Positions 1 through 9,581 of a stretch of 64,000 nt of DNA are shown piece after piece. Under the pieces are notes generated by a model, which did no database searches, was not told the origin of the DNA, and was given only the letters and a program-made list of their open reading frames with translations. The translations under genes and the position numbers were made by a program. The stretch lies in assembly GCA_032717465.1 (NCBI GenBank), contig CM064670.1, positions 13,670,431 through 13,734,430 on the forward strand. Direction: 5' to 3'. This stretch comes from Coenobita brevimanus. Taxonomy: Eukaryota > Arthropoda > Malacostraca > Decapoda > Coenobitidae. Each line of letters begins with the position of its first letter. The stretch's first letter is position 1.

Positions 1-2
1 TT

Positions 3-1547
3 TGTAGGCAGGATATCATTAGAGTGGCTCATGATTCCAGTTTGGCAGGACACCTTGGAGTGAGGAAGACTGTGGCACGCATTTTGAAACACTTCTACTG
101 GCCAGGTATCTTCAGGGATGTTTCCTGGTATTGTAAGTCTTGTCACACCTGTCAAGTTGTGGGGAAGTGTAATCAGACCGAAAAGGTTGCACCTCTAGTT
201 CCCATTCCTCCTTTTGAGGCGCCTTTCACCCGTGTGTTGGTGGATATTGTGGGCCCTCTTCCTAAGACTTCTTCAGGATTTTCTTATGCGTTGACCATGA
301 TTGATATGGCTACTCGTTATCCTGAAGCCATTCCACTTAGAAATATCTCAGCAAAGAACGTGGTTAAGGAAATGCTAGGGTTCTTCACAAAGTTTGGTCT
401 GCCCAAGGAGGTACAGTCAGACCGGGGAAGTAATTTCATGTCAAATGTTTTCAAGCAGTCTCTGAAAGAGTTGGGCATCACCCAGATCACGTCTTCAGCT
501 TACCATCCCCAGACCCAAGGAGCGTTGGAGAGATATCATCAAACACTCAAATCGATGCTCAAGAAATACTGTTTGGAACATCAGAAAGACTGGGATAAAG
601 GTCTTCCATTCATTGTGTTTGCCGCAAGAGAATCTCCAAATGAATCACTGGGCTTCTCACCTTTTGAACTACTGTTTGGCCATGAAGTAAGAGGACCCCT
701 TAAGTTACTCAAGGAATGCTGGCTGTCGGAGGAAGATGACGTCAACCTACTGGAATATGTGATGAAGTTCAAAGAACGGCTGTCCACTGCTTTACAGCTG
801 GCGAGAGAGAATTTAGGAGCTGCTCAGGAGAAGATGAAGACTTGGTATGATAAGAAGTCCAGGTTACGCCACTTTCAGCCAGGAGATCAGGTTTTGATTC
901 TGCTACCAGTTCATGGGCAACCTCTTCAAGCCAAGTTTAGTGGTCCTTATTTCGTGGAGAAGAAACTCAGTGATGTCAACTATGTCATCGCCACACCAGA
1001 TCGTAGAAAGAACAAGCAACTATGTCACATCAACATGTTAAAGTTATATCACAGGCGGGACGAAAATAATCCAGTCTGCACTGTAGCTGTTCCACCCGAG
1101 TCTGCAAGTGAAGCTCTCCCATGCAGCATGAGCCTGAGTGATAGTTTGGGGAAGAATCCTGATATCATGAATGATCTCCAGACTAAGCTTTCTCATCTAC
1201 CTCCGAAGGAAAGGCAGGAGTTTTCGGCATTACTGCAGGAGTACCCGCAAGTGTTCCGTGCCACTCCAGGAAGAACCACTGTGTTGATGCATGATGTCGA
1301 TGTTGGAGACGCAAAGCCAATTAAATTGCCTCCTTACCGTGTGAACCCAGTGAAAGTTCCTCTCATCCAGAAGGAGCTTGGCTACCTGTTGGACCACAAG
1401 ATGATTGAGCCCTGTCAGAGCGAGTGGAGTTCTCCTGTCACTCTGGTCCCTAAGCCAGGTGGGTCACAGCGGCTTTGCATTGACTACAGACGAGTTAATC
1501 AGATAACCAAAACAGACACCCTCTCCCTCGTGTGGAAGATTGCATAG
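3..1547 (+). pseudogene. gypsy A pol: integrase and N-terminal reverse transcriptase
   Basis: The frame is open from the window edge. Counting from the ATG at 24, an HHCC zinc-binding region (H3, H10, C40, C43) is followed by the integrase core with D74, D133 and E169. The 35-residue gap between the last two is the expected D,D35E spacing. A GPY/F-type C-terminal module follows (motif KFSGPYFVEKK). After about residue 430 the N-terminal fingers of a gypsy RT appear (PVTLVPKPGGSQRLCIDYRR). The frame ends at 1547 because 4 nt are missing near 1530 compared with the minus-strand copy. Integrase would insert the cDNA and RT would synthesise it. Family assignment is very secure; the integrase-then-RT order is read directly from one continuous frame. 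Confidence 0.92.
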
Positions 1548-2551
1548 ACAAGATCGGAAAGGCTAGGTACATAAGTAAGTTTGATTTGTTAAAGGGATAC
1601 TGGCAAGTACCTATGACTGAACGTGCTAGGGAGATCTCATGTTTTGTAACACTAGGAAAGACTTTTGCATGTTCAGTAATGCCATATGGTATGAAGAATG
1701 CACCAGCCACATTTCAGAAGCTCATGAATGTTGTAACAGAGGGTTTGGCAGGGTGTGTTGTTTATATTGATGATGTATTAATCTTCAGTGACAACTGGAA
1801 AGATCACCTATGCCATGTCAGTAAATTTCTTGAGCGTTTGGTTCATGCTAATCTTGTAGCTAATTTATCAAAGTGTGAGTTTGGTCAAGCTAAAGTTCAG
1901 TACCTTGGGTATGTAATTGGTGATGGACATGTTGCACCACCAGGAGCTAAGGTTCAGGTTATAAGTGATCTTCCCAGACCTAAAAGTAGGAAGGAGCTAC
2001 AAAGATTTTTGGGAATGGTAGGTTATTACAGGAGATTTGTTCTTAACTTTTCTATTCTTGTATCACCACTTACAGACCTACTGAAAAAGGGAGTTAAATT
2101 TGTCTGGACCGATAACTGTGAATCCTCTTTCAACAAACTTAAAGCTATTCTATTAAGTCAGCCAGTGCTCGCTACTCCAAATTTTGCTAAGCCTTTTAAG
2201 ATGGCTGTTGATGCAAGTGATATTTTGCTCCAAGAGGATGATCAGGGTATTGAACATCCTGTATCTTATTACAGTAAGAAGTTCACTCCACCTCAAAAGA
2301 ACTACTCAACTATTGAGAAAGAGCTTTTGGCCTTGATTTTGGGTTTACAGCATTTTTCATTTTATTTGTGTTCTGGTTTTGACCCCATAGTCATTTATAC
2401 CGATCATAACCCACTGAAATTCCTTAGTAAGTTTAAAGATAAAAATCAGAGATTGACAAGATGGAGTCTACTTCTTCAGGAGTATTCATTAGACATACAA
2501 CATGTCAAGGGGAAAGAAAATGTTATTGCAGATTGCTTATCTAGACTTTAG
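1532..2551 (+). pseudogene. gypsy A pol: reverse transcriptase palm and RNase H
   Basis: This continues the upstream pol frame after the 4-nt deletion. Catalytic RT motifs are SKFDLLKGYWQVPM (residues about 15-28) and YIDD (78-81), followed by the gypsy thumb (LGMVGYYRRFV). RNase H follows, with VDASD, EKELLALILGL and YTDHNPL. The stretch after VDASD runs straight into ILLQEDD. The small glycine-rich turn usual in gypsy RNase H is missing, so the domain is probably damaged. The frame stops at 2549-2551, 59 nt before the LTR, so RNase H is the last product and no integrase lies downstream. Not functional as it stands, because of the frame break. Confidence 0.92.
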
Positions 2552-2600
2552 ACAGATTGTTTTAGAGTAATAAGAAATTTCCTTTGTAAATTTTTTTCTT

Positions 2601-2610
2601 TGTGGGGAGG
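2601..2610 (+). promoter_or_regulatory. polypurine tract of gypsy A
   Basis: TGTGGGGAGG sits immediately before the LTR start TGTTACATAG. Its place and composition fit the plus-strand primer for reverse transcription. The same tract is present in the minus-strand copy. Confidence 0.7.
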
Positions 2611-3396
2611 TGTTACATAGCCTATGATTTCATCATCCTTTGTGTAATTTTAACGCACAGTTGCTGCATGTTTGATCACGAGCGTGTTCTGCCTCAGTCC
2701 CCCCCTTCTACCGTTAGTGTAGAGTAAGTCGTTCTCTCTGTTATTCAGAGCGGGATTTTCAGCTCTTTGTCCCCATGGCTTCATTTGCGCGTCCTTCTTA
2801 CAAGTTGTATCAAGCTCTCCTGGCCCCTATATAATGAGCTCAGTCTCTGCATCATGGCCACTTAGATCTGCTCCTCATTTTGTTCACATCTCTGTCCCCC
2901 CCTGTACAGTTATTATTATTGTGAGTGCTCAAGAAATCTCCAAACATCTAGCAGCTGTGTGTAATTTGAGTATAAGTGTTATTGCATTTTTTCTTGTACT
3001 GTGTAGCATAAGGTTAATTCTTAGGCCTAGTGAGGTTTTTGATTAATGTTGGGTTTTATGTCAGTCATTTTTGATAATAGTTTGTATCTTTAATAATTTA
3101 TCTGGCATTCACTGAGTATTATCTGGTATCTCATTTTATCAGGGCTGACTTAGATAAATTTACTCTTGCTAATTTCGTGTTAATAGAGGCTATTGCAGTT
3201 AACCATATATTTAACCTGTTTATTTGCCATTACATTATCCTTATGAGTCCTGAATGTTTTGTTGTTAGTTTGAGCATTAAACTTTAACTTGTAATTTTAC
3301 CTAACTCTTTTGTTTTGAACCTGGAACTTTACGGGACAGTAGTGACTCTTAGTATTCTCACTTAAAGTGTACGTTATCTTTCTCTGTTCCGTAACA
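2611..3396 (+). repeat. 3' LTR of gypsy A copy 1
   Basis: A 786-bp LTR with 6-bp terminal inverted repeats, TGTTAC at the start and GTAACA at the end. The minus-strand copy at 59833-60618 has exactly the same length and is nearly identical by eye. A short ORF inside it (2834-3046) is incidental. The bases after it (ACATA) should be the target duplication, but the left copy is outside the window. Confidence 0.93.
2827..2834 (+). promoter_or_regulatory. candidate TATA box in gypsy A LTR
   Basis: CTATATAA lies about 220 bp into the LTR and is kept in the second copy. Position and sequence fit a U3 promoter; the transcription start cannot be fixed from sequence alone. Confidence 0.45.
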
Positions 3397-3419
3397 ACAT
3401 ATACATACTGCACGTGTAT

Positions 3420-4080
3420 ACATCCATGCAAATGACACGTCAACCACCCAGATGAATGTTCAAACCGATCTTGCCAACTGGTGTGATTAACGGCAGTTGC
3501 AGTTTAATATTGATAAATGAAAGCAATGCGTTCAGGCCATAAAAATCCAAGGAAACATTATAAGTAAAGAAACTATAATTATTAGCAGACACTCTTTGTA
3601 CCAGGTGGATTACAGAGTATTAGTGATTTGGGAGTGATATTCCAAAGTAATTTACAGTTCAGCTTTGAAGAGAAAGCGAAAATAATCCTGGCCTTTATCA
3701 AAAGGAGCATTGCATACATGGAGGAGAACATGTTTACATATTTATATAAATCTGAGCTCATTTGGAGTAGGCACCTTGTTTGGTCTCCTAATGTCAGAGA
3801 AAAAAAATCATTACACACCTTCCATACAACAAACATCTCACAAACATGGGTCGATCAACGTTGGAATTTCAACCAACGGGGGCAGATGTGCTACAGGTAT
3901 ATAGCCTGATGTATGGTCAACAGGACAGATGTTATACCAATTTTTTTATGCCGAGTAACAAATCTCCAGGACACAGCAAGATGTTGAATGTGCTGAGAAA
4001 CAGATCAACCTTCTACTGCCCATTCAAAGGGTTACAGAAAAGTGAAAATTATCAAAGGAAGTAGTCACTGCACCTACAAA
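3420..4080 (+). pseudogene. decayed CR1-like LINE reverse transcriptase C-terminal fragment
   Basis: Pieces of a non-LTR RT tail can be read across several frames. DLGVIFQSNLQFS and a following lysine-rich helix, a YKSEL segment and HLVWSP match the order of the CR1 thumb and C-terminal region, as seen more completely in the LINE at 22023-23741. Stops and frame changes occur every 50-100 nt, so this is an old remnant. No LINE poly-A or target duplication is recognisable. Confidence 0.45.
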
Positions 4081-4119
4081 GCTTCCACTCAAAAGTATAC
4101 CGGTAACAGCTTAAGTAAA

Positions 4120-4290
4120 AATCTATCTATCTATTGCCCGACGCCCTAATCCCGCAAGGGGTGGCCGCAGACAAAACGCCTCCAAGTCGCTGTCAGCCAC
4201 CATTTGACTACCCTCCCCCCAAGTCACCCCCCTCCTCCCTCATATACCTCTCAACTCCATCCCTGTACTAAACAGCAAGTGTTTTCCTCT
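4120..4290 (-). mobile_element. 3' end fragment of an RTE-like LINE
   Basis: On the minus strand the segment reads DGVERYMREE followed by a decayed tail, matching RDGLERYMRE in the larger fragment at 34836-35515. The nucleotide tail (CCCTAATCCCGCAAGGGGTG on plus) also resembles 34920-34945 and 14585-14605. So three remnants of one LINE family lie in the window, all on the minus strand. Confidence 0.55.
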
Positions 4291-4312
4291 GACCAATAAA
4301 CAACAGTAAATC

Positions 4313-4315
<3 letters not shown>

Positions 4316-4374
<59 letters not shown>
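4316..4374. repeat. (AT)n microsatellite
   Basis: About 59 bp of uninterrupted TA dinucleotides. Confidence 0.97.
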
Positions 4375-4377
<3 letters not shown>

Positions 4378-4925
4378 ATTTAAGTATTTACTTCTAACGT
4401 CCTGTTCTGAGCTTCATTAATCTTGTTAAGGTTTTAATGATGTGACTCAAGATGCTTAACGTTTATTTTATGTGCATTACCTACATGGTTTAAAAGGCCT
4501 TCATTCACCTCTTCAGGATCACACCTGTGGAAGGGCGTCACTCCGACTGGGGCGCCTGAACCACTAAACCACCAGACGCTTAGATAAGAAAGGTTGTTCA
4601 TGATATATACAGAAATAAGGCCAGAAGTAGACTTCCAAGAGTACTACAGGTTTCGTTGCCCTTTTCCGTTTTAAAACCGTAACCACAAGTTTTAATTTAA
4701 AAAAAAAAAAAGTGTAGGAGAGTCCAACAGGTGGCTCCCTGATAAGGCACACACAATAATTTTTACTTTTAAAAACAATTTTTAAAATAAACAGCGTACT
4801 ACTTTATGCAAAAAACAGATTTCTACATTCCTTATACAGAATAAAAATTGCACACTTTTCTTCAATTTTTCAGTAAACATTAAGTACCACAGAAAAATAA
4901 GGACCATTTTACAACAAATCAAATA
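4375..4925. other. no gene seen; weak tRNA-like stretch
   Basis: AT-rich sequence without a supportable gene. On the minus strand around 4510-4585, GGTGGTTTAGTGGTTCAGG and, further on, AGGTGTGATCC vaguely resemble the A and B boxes of a tRNA-derived SINE. The match is degenerate and is only a possibility. Confidence 0.3.
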
Positions 4926-4929
4926 AGGA

Positions 4930-5515
4930 CGGAAGGAGCCAGTGTGAGCGTTTGTGTTGACTGGCCTGGTATAAGGATGGGGATGTCAGTATGGGTTTTG
5001 GTGATGGTTAGGCTGGTATAAGGATGGGGATACCAGTGTGGGTTTTTGTGTTGGTTAGGCTCGTATAAGGATGGGGATGTCGGTGTTTGGGATTTTGTAT
5101 TTGTTAAGCTAGTATAAGGTTTTTTTTTTTTTTTTTTTTTTTGAATGTGTCCGACTCTGGGCATAGGCTTCACAGCTTGCACTCAAGGCCCAGTAGTCCT
5201 CCTACATACCATGCACATCTACATGTCACTATTTCAGCGTTAACACCCACCGTCCACAATGAATACATGCTAGGGCTGTCATACAGGACTGGTGTATTGG
5301 TATTAGCAGGGGAATTTTTACATGTCGGCGGGTCTTCTGGTAGATCGGTAAAGTCTGCTTTTATGAGATTCAAATCCTTAAACTGTTCCCTGCCCCAGCG
5401 GGGATTTGAACCTGGGTCCGGTAGAACTGCATGCCACTACTTAACCGATTGAGCCACCGCCTACCCCTAAATGTCAGTGTGGGGATGTCAGTGTGGGTTT
5501 TTGTGTTTAGGTAGT
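4930..5515 (+). repeat. 47-bp minisatellite, left array (interrupted by a SINE)
   Basis: About four units of a 47-bp repeat (core TATAAGGATGGGGATGTCAG followed by TGTGGGTTTTTGTGTTGG) lie at 4930-5118, with a further partial unit at 5469-5515. The SINE at 5120-5468 sits between them. The same unit occurs in reverse complement at 58845-59265. Confidence 0.85.
5120..5468 (-). mobile_element. tRNA-derived SINE with A-tail
   Basis: On the minus strand a tRNA-like head begins near 5466. It has an A box TGGCTCAATCGG (5445-5456) and a B box GGTTCAAATCC (5402-5412), the internal RNA polymerase III promoter layout. A tRNA-unrelated body follows, ending in about 22 A residues (T run at 5120-5142 on plus). 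The body is related to 59385-59480. It is about 350 bp, the usual SINE size. The tRNA head has no sign of being a functional tRNA gene. Clear target duplications were not found. Confidence 0.82.
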
Positions 5516-5650
5516 GAAGATATGAAGAGTTTGGATCAGTTTACTCGCCTGGTTGGACCACCAATCAAAAGCACATGATACGCTAGGGACCAAGCGGCCC
5601 ATTTGGCTAAAATGACACGCCAGACAAGGTGGACTAATTGAATAACTACG
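5516..5650. other. no gene seen
   Basis: Single-copy-looking noncoding sequence between the minisatellite and the next tandem repeat. Confidence 0.5.
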
Positions 5651-5925
5651 TGAATGACTAGTTGAGGGTGTCAGGCATGATCATAAGGAGATATTATTGT
5701 ACTAATCAATACACAACAGCTGTACAACGACTAAGATGGATGACTGGTTGAGGGAATCAGGCATAAAGTATGATAGGCAGATATTACTGCACTAATCAAT
5801 ACACAACAGCTGTACAATGACTAAGATGGATGACTAGTTGAGGGTGTCAGGCATGAAGTATGATAGGCGGATATTACTATAATCATTACACAGTAGCTCT
5901 ACAATACAGTAACTAAGAATGAGTT
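5651..5925. repeat. tandem repeat, about 88-bp unit, 3 copies
   Basis: GTTGAGGG recurs at 5661, 5747 and 5837. The units (86-90 bp) share GTCAGGCAT, GATATTA and ACACAACAGCTGTACAA. The third copy is more diverged. Confidence 0.85.
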
Positions 5926-6280
5926 GGGGAAGAACTCATTAAGGACTAAAAAGAATATTATGCTGGATCTGAGTAAGCATTAGTTTTAAAATGAATTAAG
6001 GATGCAGCGTTAACTACATCAGAAGGCGAAAGACACAAGAATCGTTTACCTGCCTCAGTTTCTGCAGTGCAGTCGGGACAAAGAACTTAAATCTGTGGCA
6101 TTTTGTTTCTACAGGACCAGGCTGATTGTTAAAGCTGAAGGTTTGGTAAGTCATAAGTTATGGCAAATATTATAACTGAATTAATTCACTCCTCAAGTGT
6201 TTCCCTTTCAAAGACGAGGGATATTAATTGGATCGTCTTTCAGACTGGGATAGAAAAGGCCTGTTAACTTGCATAACACA
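5926..6280. other. no gene seen
   Basis: Noncoding sequence between two tandem repeats; no long ORF and no recognisable mobile-element motif. Confidence 0.5.
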
Positions 6281-6568
6281 GTCCAGCGGCGATGGCCTGA
6301 TTCAGGTACCGTAAGTTAACATGCCCCAGGAAGCCAGTGTTACATTACTTAGTCCAGTGCAGCGGCGATGGCCTGATTCAGGTACCGTAAGTTAACATGG
6401 CCCAGGAAGCCAGTGTTACATTGCTTAGTCCAGTGCAGCGGCGATGGCCTGATTCAGGTACCGTAAGTTAACATGGCCAGGAAGCCAGTGTTACAATGCT
6501 TAGTCCAGTGCAGCGGCGATGGCCTCATTCAGGTACCGTAAATTAACATGGCCCAGGAAGCCAGTGGT
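6281..6568. repeat. tandem repeat, 75-76-bp unit, about 4 copies
   Basis: CAGCGGCGATGGCCTGATTC recurs at 6284 (shorter lead-in), 6360, 6436 and 6511, with high identity between units. The last unit forms the 3' end of the minus-strand ORF 6529-7287. Confidence 0.93.
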
Positions 6569-7287
6569 CCAAACCCAAGAGGCATAAAGAACCGTCGGGT
6601 GGTGGTGGGTTTGGCCTGGGTGGCGTGGGATCTGTGGTGGCCATTGTGTGGTTTAGGCAAGTGCAGATATAACCGATGTGAGGTGGGGTCGTTTGGCTTA
6701 TACTTCTTTAGGGGCATGTTTACCGCTGACAGCATCTTGTTTACTGTCCTAACAGCTTTCACGTCCCTGCATCCACCCATAACGTCCTTATACAGCGTCA
6801 GTAACAGCTTTGATGGGACTGCCAAGTGAGTGGATGCGTACTTTATAAATGCCATTGTGTGATAGGTGCAGGATCTTGTGCCATAACCTTGCCAACGTTC
6901 CTTCAACATAGTCATTCGTGGCCGCCCCATCCTTGCATACGCTAAACTCACTGCCTGTGGCGGGCCTCTGGAGGTAACTGCCGAGTTGAAGTATACCAAA
7001 TCTCCATCTAGGCCTCGCCACAATGTGTATATGTGCAAACCTTCCTCTTTTAGCCGGCTCCCCACCATGCCAGGTGCCCAGTCCTGCTCTGTTTGGCCAG
7101 TACAAAACAGAATAGCTCCGCTCCCAGGCTCCAAAACGAAAGAATACAACTCATCGCATCTCACAATACGCCATCTCTTCCTGTACCCAGTCTTTTCCAA
7201 CAGCAAAGTTATGTCCCCCATCAGCAGTGTGCTCACATTTTGCAATATAGGGTAGTATTCGAGCAAAATGTCAACCTCGGGAATCAT
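6529..7287 (-). CDS. uncharacterised 252-codon ORF
   Basis: An ATG-initiated frame with an in-frame stop (TAG) 16-18 nt upstream. I do not recognise the family. Residues 1-200 look like an ordinary globular protein: mixed composition, aromatic- and glycine-containing motifs such as WAPGMVGSRLKEEGLHIYTL and SRGPPQAVSLAYARMGRPRM, and no low complexity. The last about 50 residues are basic and histidine/threonine-rich. The final 13 or so are encoded by a unit of the 76-bp tandem repeat, so the natural C terminus may be lost. It has no introns and no neighbours that suggest a function. It could be an exon, an integrated viral or mobile-element gene, or chance. No promoter or poly-A signal could be assigned. 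Confidence 0.35.
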   Translation of the reverse strand: MIPEVDILLEYYPILQNVSTLLMGDITLLLEKTGYRKRWRIVRCDELYSFVLEPGSGAILFCTGQTEQDWAPGMVGSRLKEEGLHIYTLWRGLDGDLVYFNSAVTSRGPPQAVSLAYARMGRPRMTMLKERWQGYGTRSCTYHTMAFIKYASTHLAVPSKLLLTLYKDVMGGCRDVKAVRTVNKMLSAVNMPLKKYKPNDPTSHRLYLHLPKPHNGHHRSHATQAKPTTTRRFFMPLGFGPLASWAMLIYGT

Positions 7288-7369
7288 TCTGACGAAATAA
7301 TACTAAGTAAAACTAACCTAAGCAAAGACGACCCTAACCTACGTCCGATTTCCTCAGTGTCTCTGTGAG

Positions 7370-8396
7370 GAATGGCAACAATCCCCCCGCGACGGATATA
7401 TGTAGTCATGCCGGACTGGTAACAAAAAATGTTTCACTCATTCATTTTATTTGAAAAATTATGCCTTTTTAATGTATTGTTGTGAAAAAAATGTTTAAGG
7501 ATAAAGTATAAGCCATTAGGAAAACCGCAGACTAAGAAATATATGTAACGAGAAAACTGTCCCCAGAAGTATAATGCACTAAAGTACCAACGTCTTTTTT
7601 ACTTTCATCCCAAGTCAAAAGCAATATTTCTGTGACACCAAACAGGTGGAAATATTGCTTAATGTTACAATTATTGGTATAGGTTAAAGGTCAAGTCCAT
7701 GATCATTTTATGGAAATGAGATCATTTACATAAAAATTTATGTGGCTTCATCACTGCGGTGATGTTTTGCAGGGCGGTAAGTAGCAAAATGCTATCAATT
7801 TGCTACAACATGGTGCAGTTGAAGGGCGGTAATTAATTACTTGTTTATCCGTAAAACCATCCTAATAATCAATATCAGGTAATTTGTATGGCAATTCTCA
7901 TAATACGTTAGGTTTCAAGGGTTATTGTTTTAAACCTGGACTTGTCAAAAATCAATGAAAACAACTGCTGAGGGGGGTGGGGGAAGGAAAGAGCAGCCCA
8001 AACCTACCTTAAGGAAACTAACCAAATTTAATATGAACTATAATAACTAATATAACAGGTCCAGACCCAAGCCCAGCCTAACCTACAGTAATATTATTTC
8101 ATTTGGTCTAGCTGGTGAAGAAGTTCAATACAAAACCTTGAGGCAAGTGGTGCTGATGTATTCAGAAATGACCATTCTTCCATTAGCAGTGCACTGTTTT
8201 TTCTTAATTTGCTTCTTTACCAAGTAGACACGAGATACCAAATTCTATTCCTTGTTAGTTAGGCGAGGCTTGGGTCTCCTTTGAGTTACTGAGTTTGGTA
8301 TTGGCAGTTTGTCTTCATTTGACGGAACTGGCCTACTCTCACAACTTGAACACTAAGTCGGGTTGTAGGAAATGTTTACATTGGCGTTAGGGTTGT
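7370..8396. other. no gene seen
   Basis: About 1 kb of AT-rich noncoding sequence with scattered stops in all frames. No repeat unit or mobile-element motif was recognised. Confidence 0.5.
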
Positions 8397-8954
8397 GTTG
8401 TAGCGAGGATGATGACGTCAGTGTTGTAGTGTTGTAGCGAGGATGATGACGTCAGGGTTGTATTGTTGTAGCGAGAATGATGACGTCAGGGTTGTAGTGT
8501 TGTAGCGAGGATGATGACGTCAGGGTTGTAGTGTTGTAGCGAGGATGATGACGTCAGGGTTGTAGTGTTGTAGCGAGGATGATGACGTCAGGGGTGTAGT
8601 GTTGTAGCGAGAATGATGACGTCAGGGTTGTAGTGTTGTAGCGAGGATTATGACGTCAGCTTTGTAGTGTTGTAGCGAGGATGATGACGTCAGGGTTGTA
8701 GTGTTGTAGCGAGAATGATGACGCCAGGTTTGTAGTGTTGTAGCGAGGATGATGACGTCAGGGTTGTAGTGTTGTAGCGAGAATAATGACGTCAGGGTTG
8801 TAGTGTCGTAGCGAGGATGATGACGTCAGGGTTGTAGTGTTGTAGCGAGGATGATGACGTCAGGGTTGTAGTGTCGTAGCGAGGATGACGTCAGGGTTGT
8901 AGTGTTGTAGCGAGGATGATGACGTCAGGGTTGTAGTGTTGTAGCGAGGATGAT
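8397..8954 (+). repeat. 34-bp minisatellite carrying TGACGTCA, left array
   Basis: About 17 units of 34 bp, each built around GCGAGGATGATGACGTCAGG and GTTGTAGTGTTGTA. I count 15 perfect copies of the 8-bp palindrome TGACGTCA; one unit has TGACGCCA and the last is cut off before it. One unit is 3 bp shorter (GAGGATGACG). The same repeat occurs inverted at 46372-47003. Confidence 0.95.
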
Positions 8955-9004
8955 AAAAAAAATGTCAGAGCATAGCATTCTCGTCCATAATGCCTGGAAA
9001 TGAC

Positions 9005-9230
9005 GTGGCATTGTGTACAAAAGTTAACTATATTCTTTGTATTCGTCATTGATCTAAAACTGCCATCCCTCCATCCTGAATGCAGAGTTGTAACAATGGA
9101 TTAACACTAAACTATATTGCTAGTCATGAAGAAGTGCTATGGAAGGGATGTAGAGCCATATCACTTTTTCTGCCACTGAGCTATGTGAAATAAGCTGCTA
9201 GAGGACGATCATCTGGGCCAAAAAAACACG
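9005..9230 (+). repeat. dispersed repeat family (copy 1 of 4)
   Basis: The core AAGAAGTGCTATGGAAGGGA recurs on the minus strand at 13530-13660 and, more diverged, at 16180-16320 (plus) and 42380-42470 (minus). Similarity extends over roughly 100-150 bp. Class unknown; SINE- or MITE-like by size. Confidence 0.6.
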
Positions 9231-9581
9231 TATAGAGAAAATCCCGGCGTGTGAAAATAAAGCCAATAGACTTGTTTTTATTGCAGCAAAATACACCTCA
9301 GTTTGTACCCACCGTAGAGACAATTAATTAGGAGCTGTAGCACCAGTCGAGCAGGGCAGTACTCCCGAGGTGGATGGAAAGCTGATGACAGGGAGTGCTG
9401 GAGCTCCCGTTTCATCAGCCCTCAGGACTAGTTCCTGACCATCCCCCTTTGCTGAACTTTTTCAGTGTCTCAGTTACACAGAGAGTAGGCCAGCATGCTC
9501 TCCAGTACAAATTTCTCTAACTATCTTCACCAAACTACATGCACAGTACACACTACACTTCCTATTTAAAATTTACCAAAA

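Larger units (their letters stand above)
1..3396 (+). mobile_element. Ty3/gypsy LTR retrotransposon, element A copy 1 (3' part)
   Basis: The window opens inside pol. Reading on: integrase, reverse transcriptase, RNase H, a purine-rich tract and a 786-bp 3' LTR. Integrase lies upstream of RT, opposite to ordinary Ty3/gypsy and as in Gmr1-like elements. A second copy on the minus strand at 59833-64000 shows the parts missing here (gag and protease). The pol frame is broken once, by a 4-nt deletion near 1530 relative to the second copy. The 5' LTR and the left target duplication lie outside the window. Confidence 0.93.

Noticed and set aside
2834..3046. Short ORF in the gypsy A LTR
   Set aside because: It lies wholly in the LTR downstream of the TATA-like site and has no recognisable domain; its relative in the other LTR is not longer.
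5395..5470. Functional tRNA gene on minus
   Set aside because: A and B boxes are present, but the body continues into a SINE with A-tail, and I could not form a full cloverleaf.
6788..7368. Other ORFs overlapping the 252-codon minus ORF
   Set aside because: They are shadow frames with unusual composition and no domain.
8397..8954. CRISPR-like array
   Set aside because: Units are contiguous 34-bp repeats without unique spacers, in a eukaryotic context; the same holds for 46372-47003.
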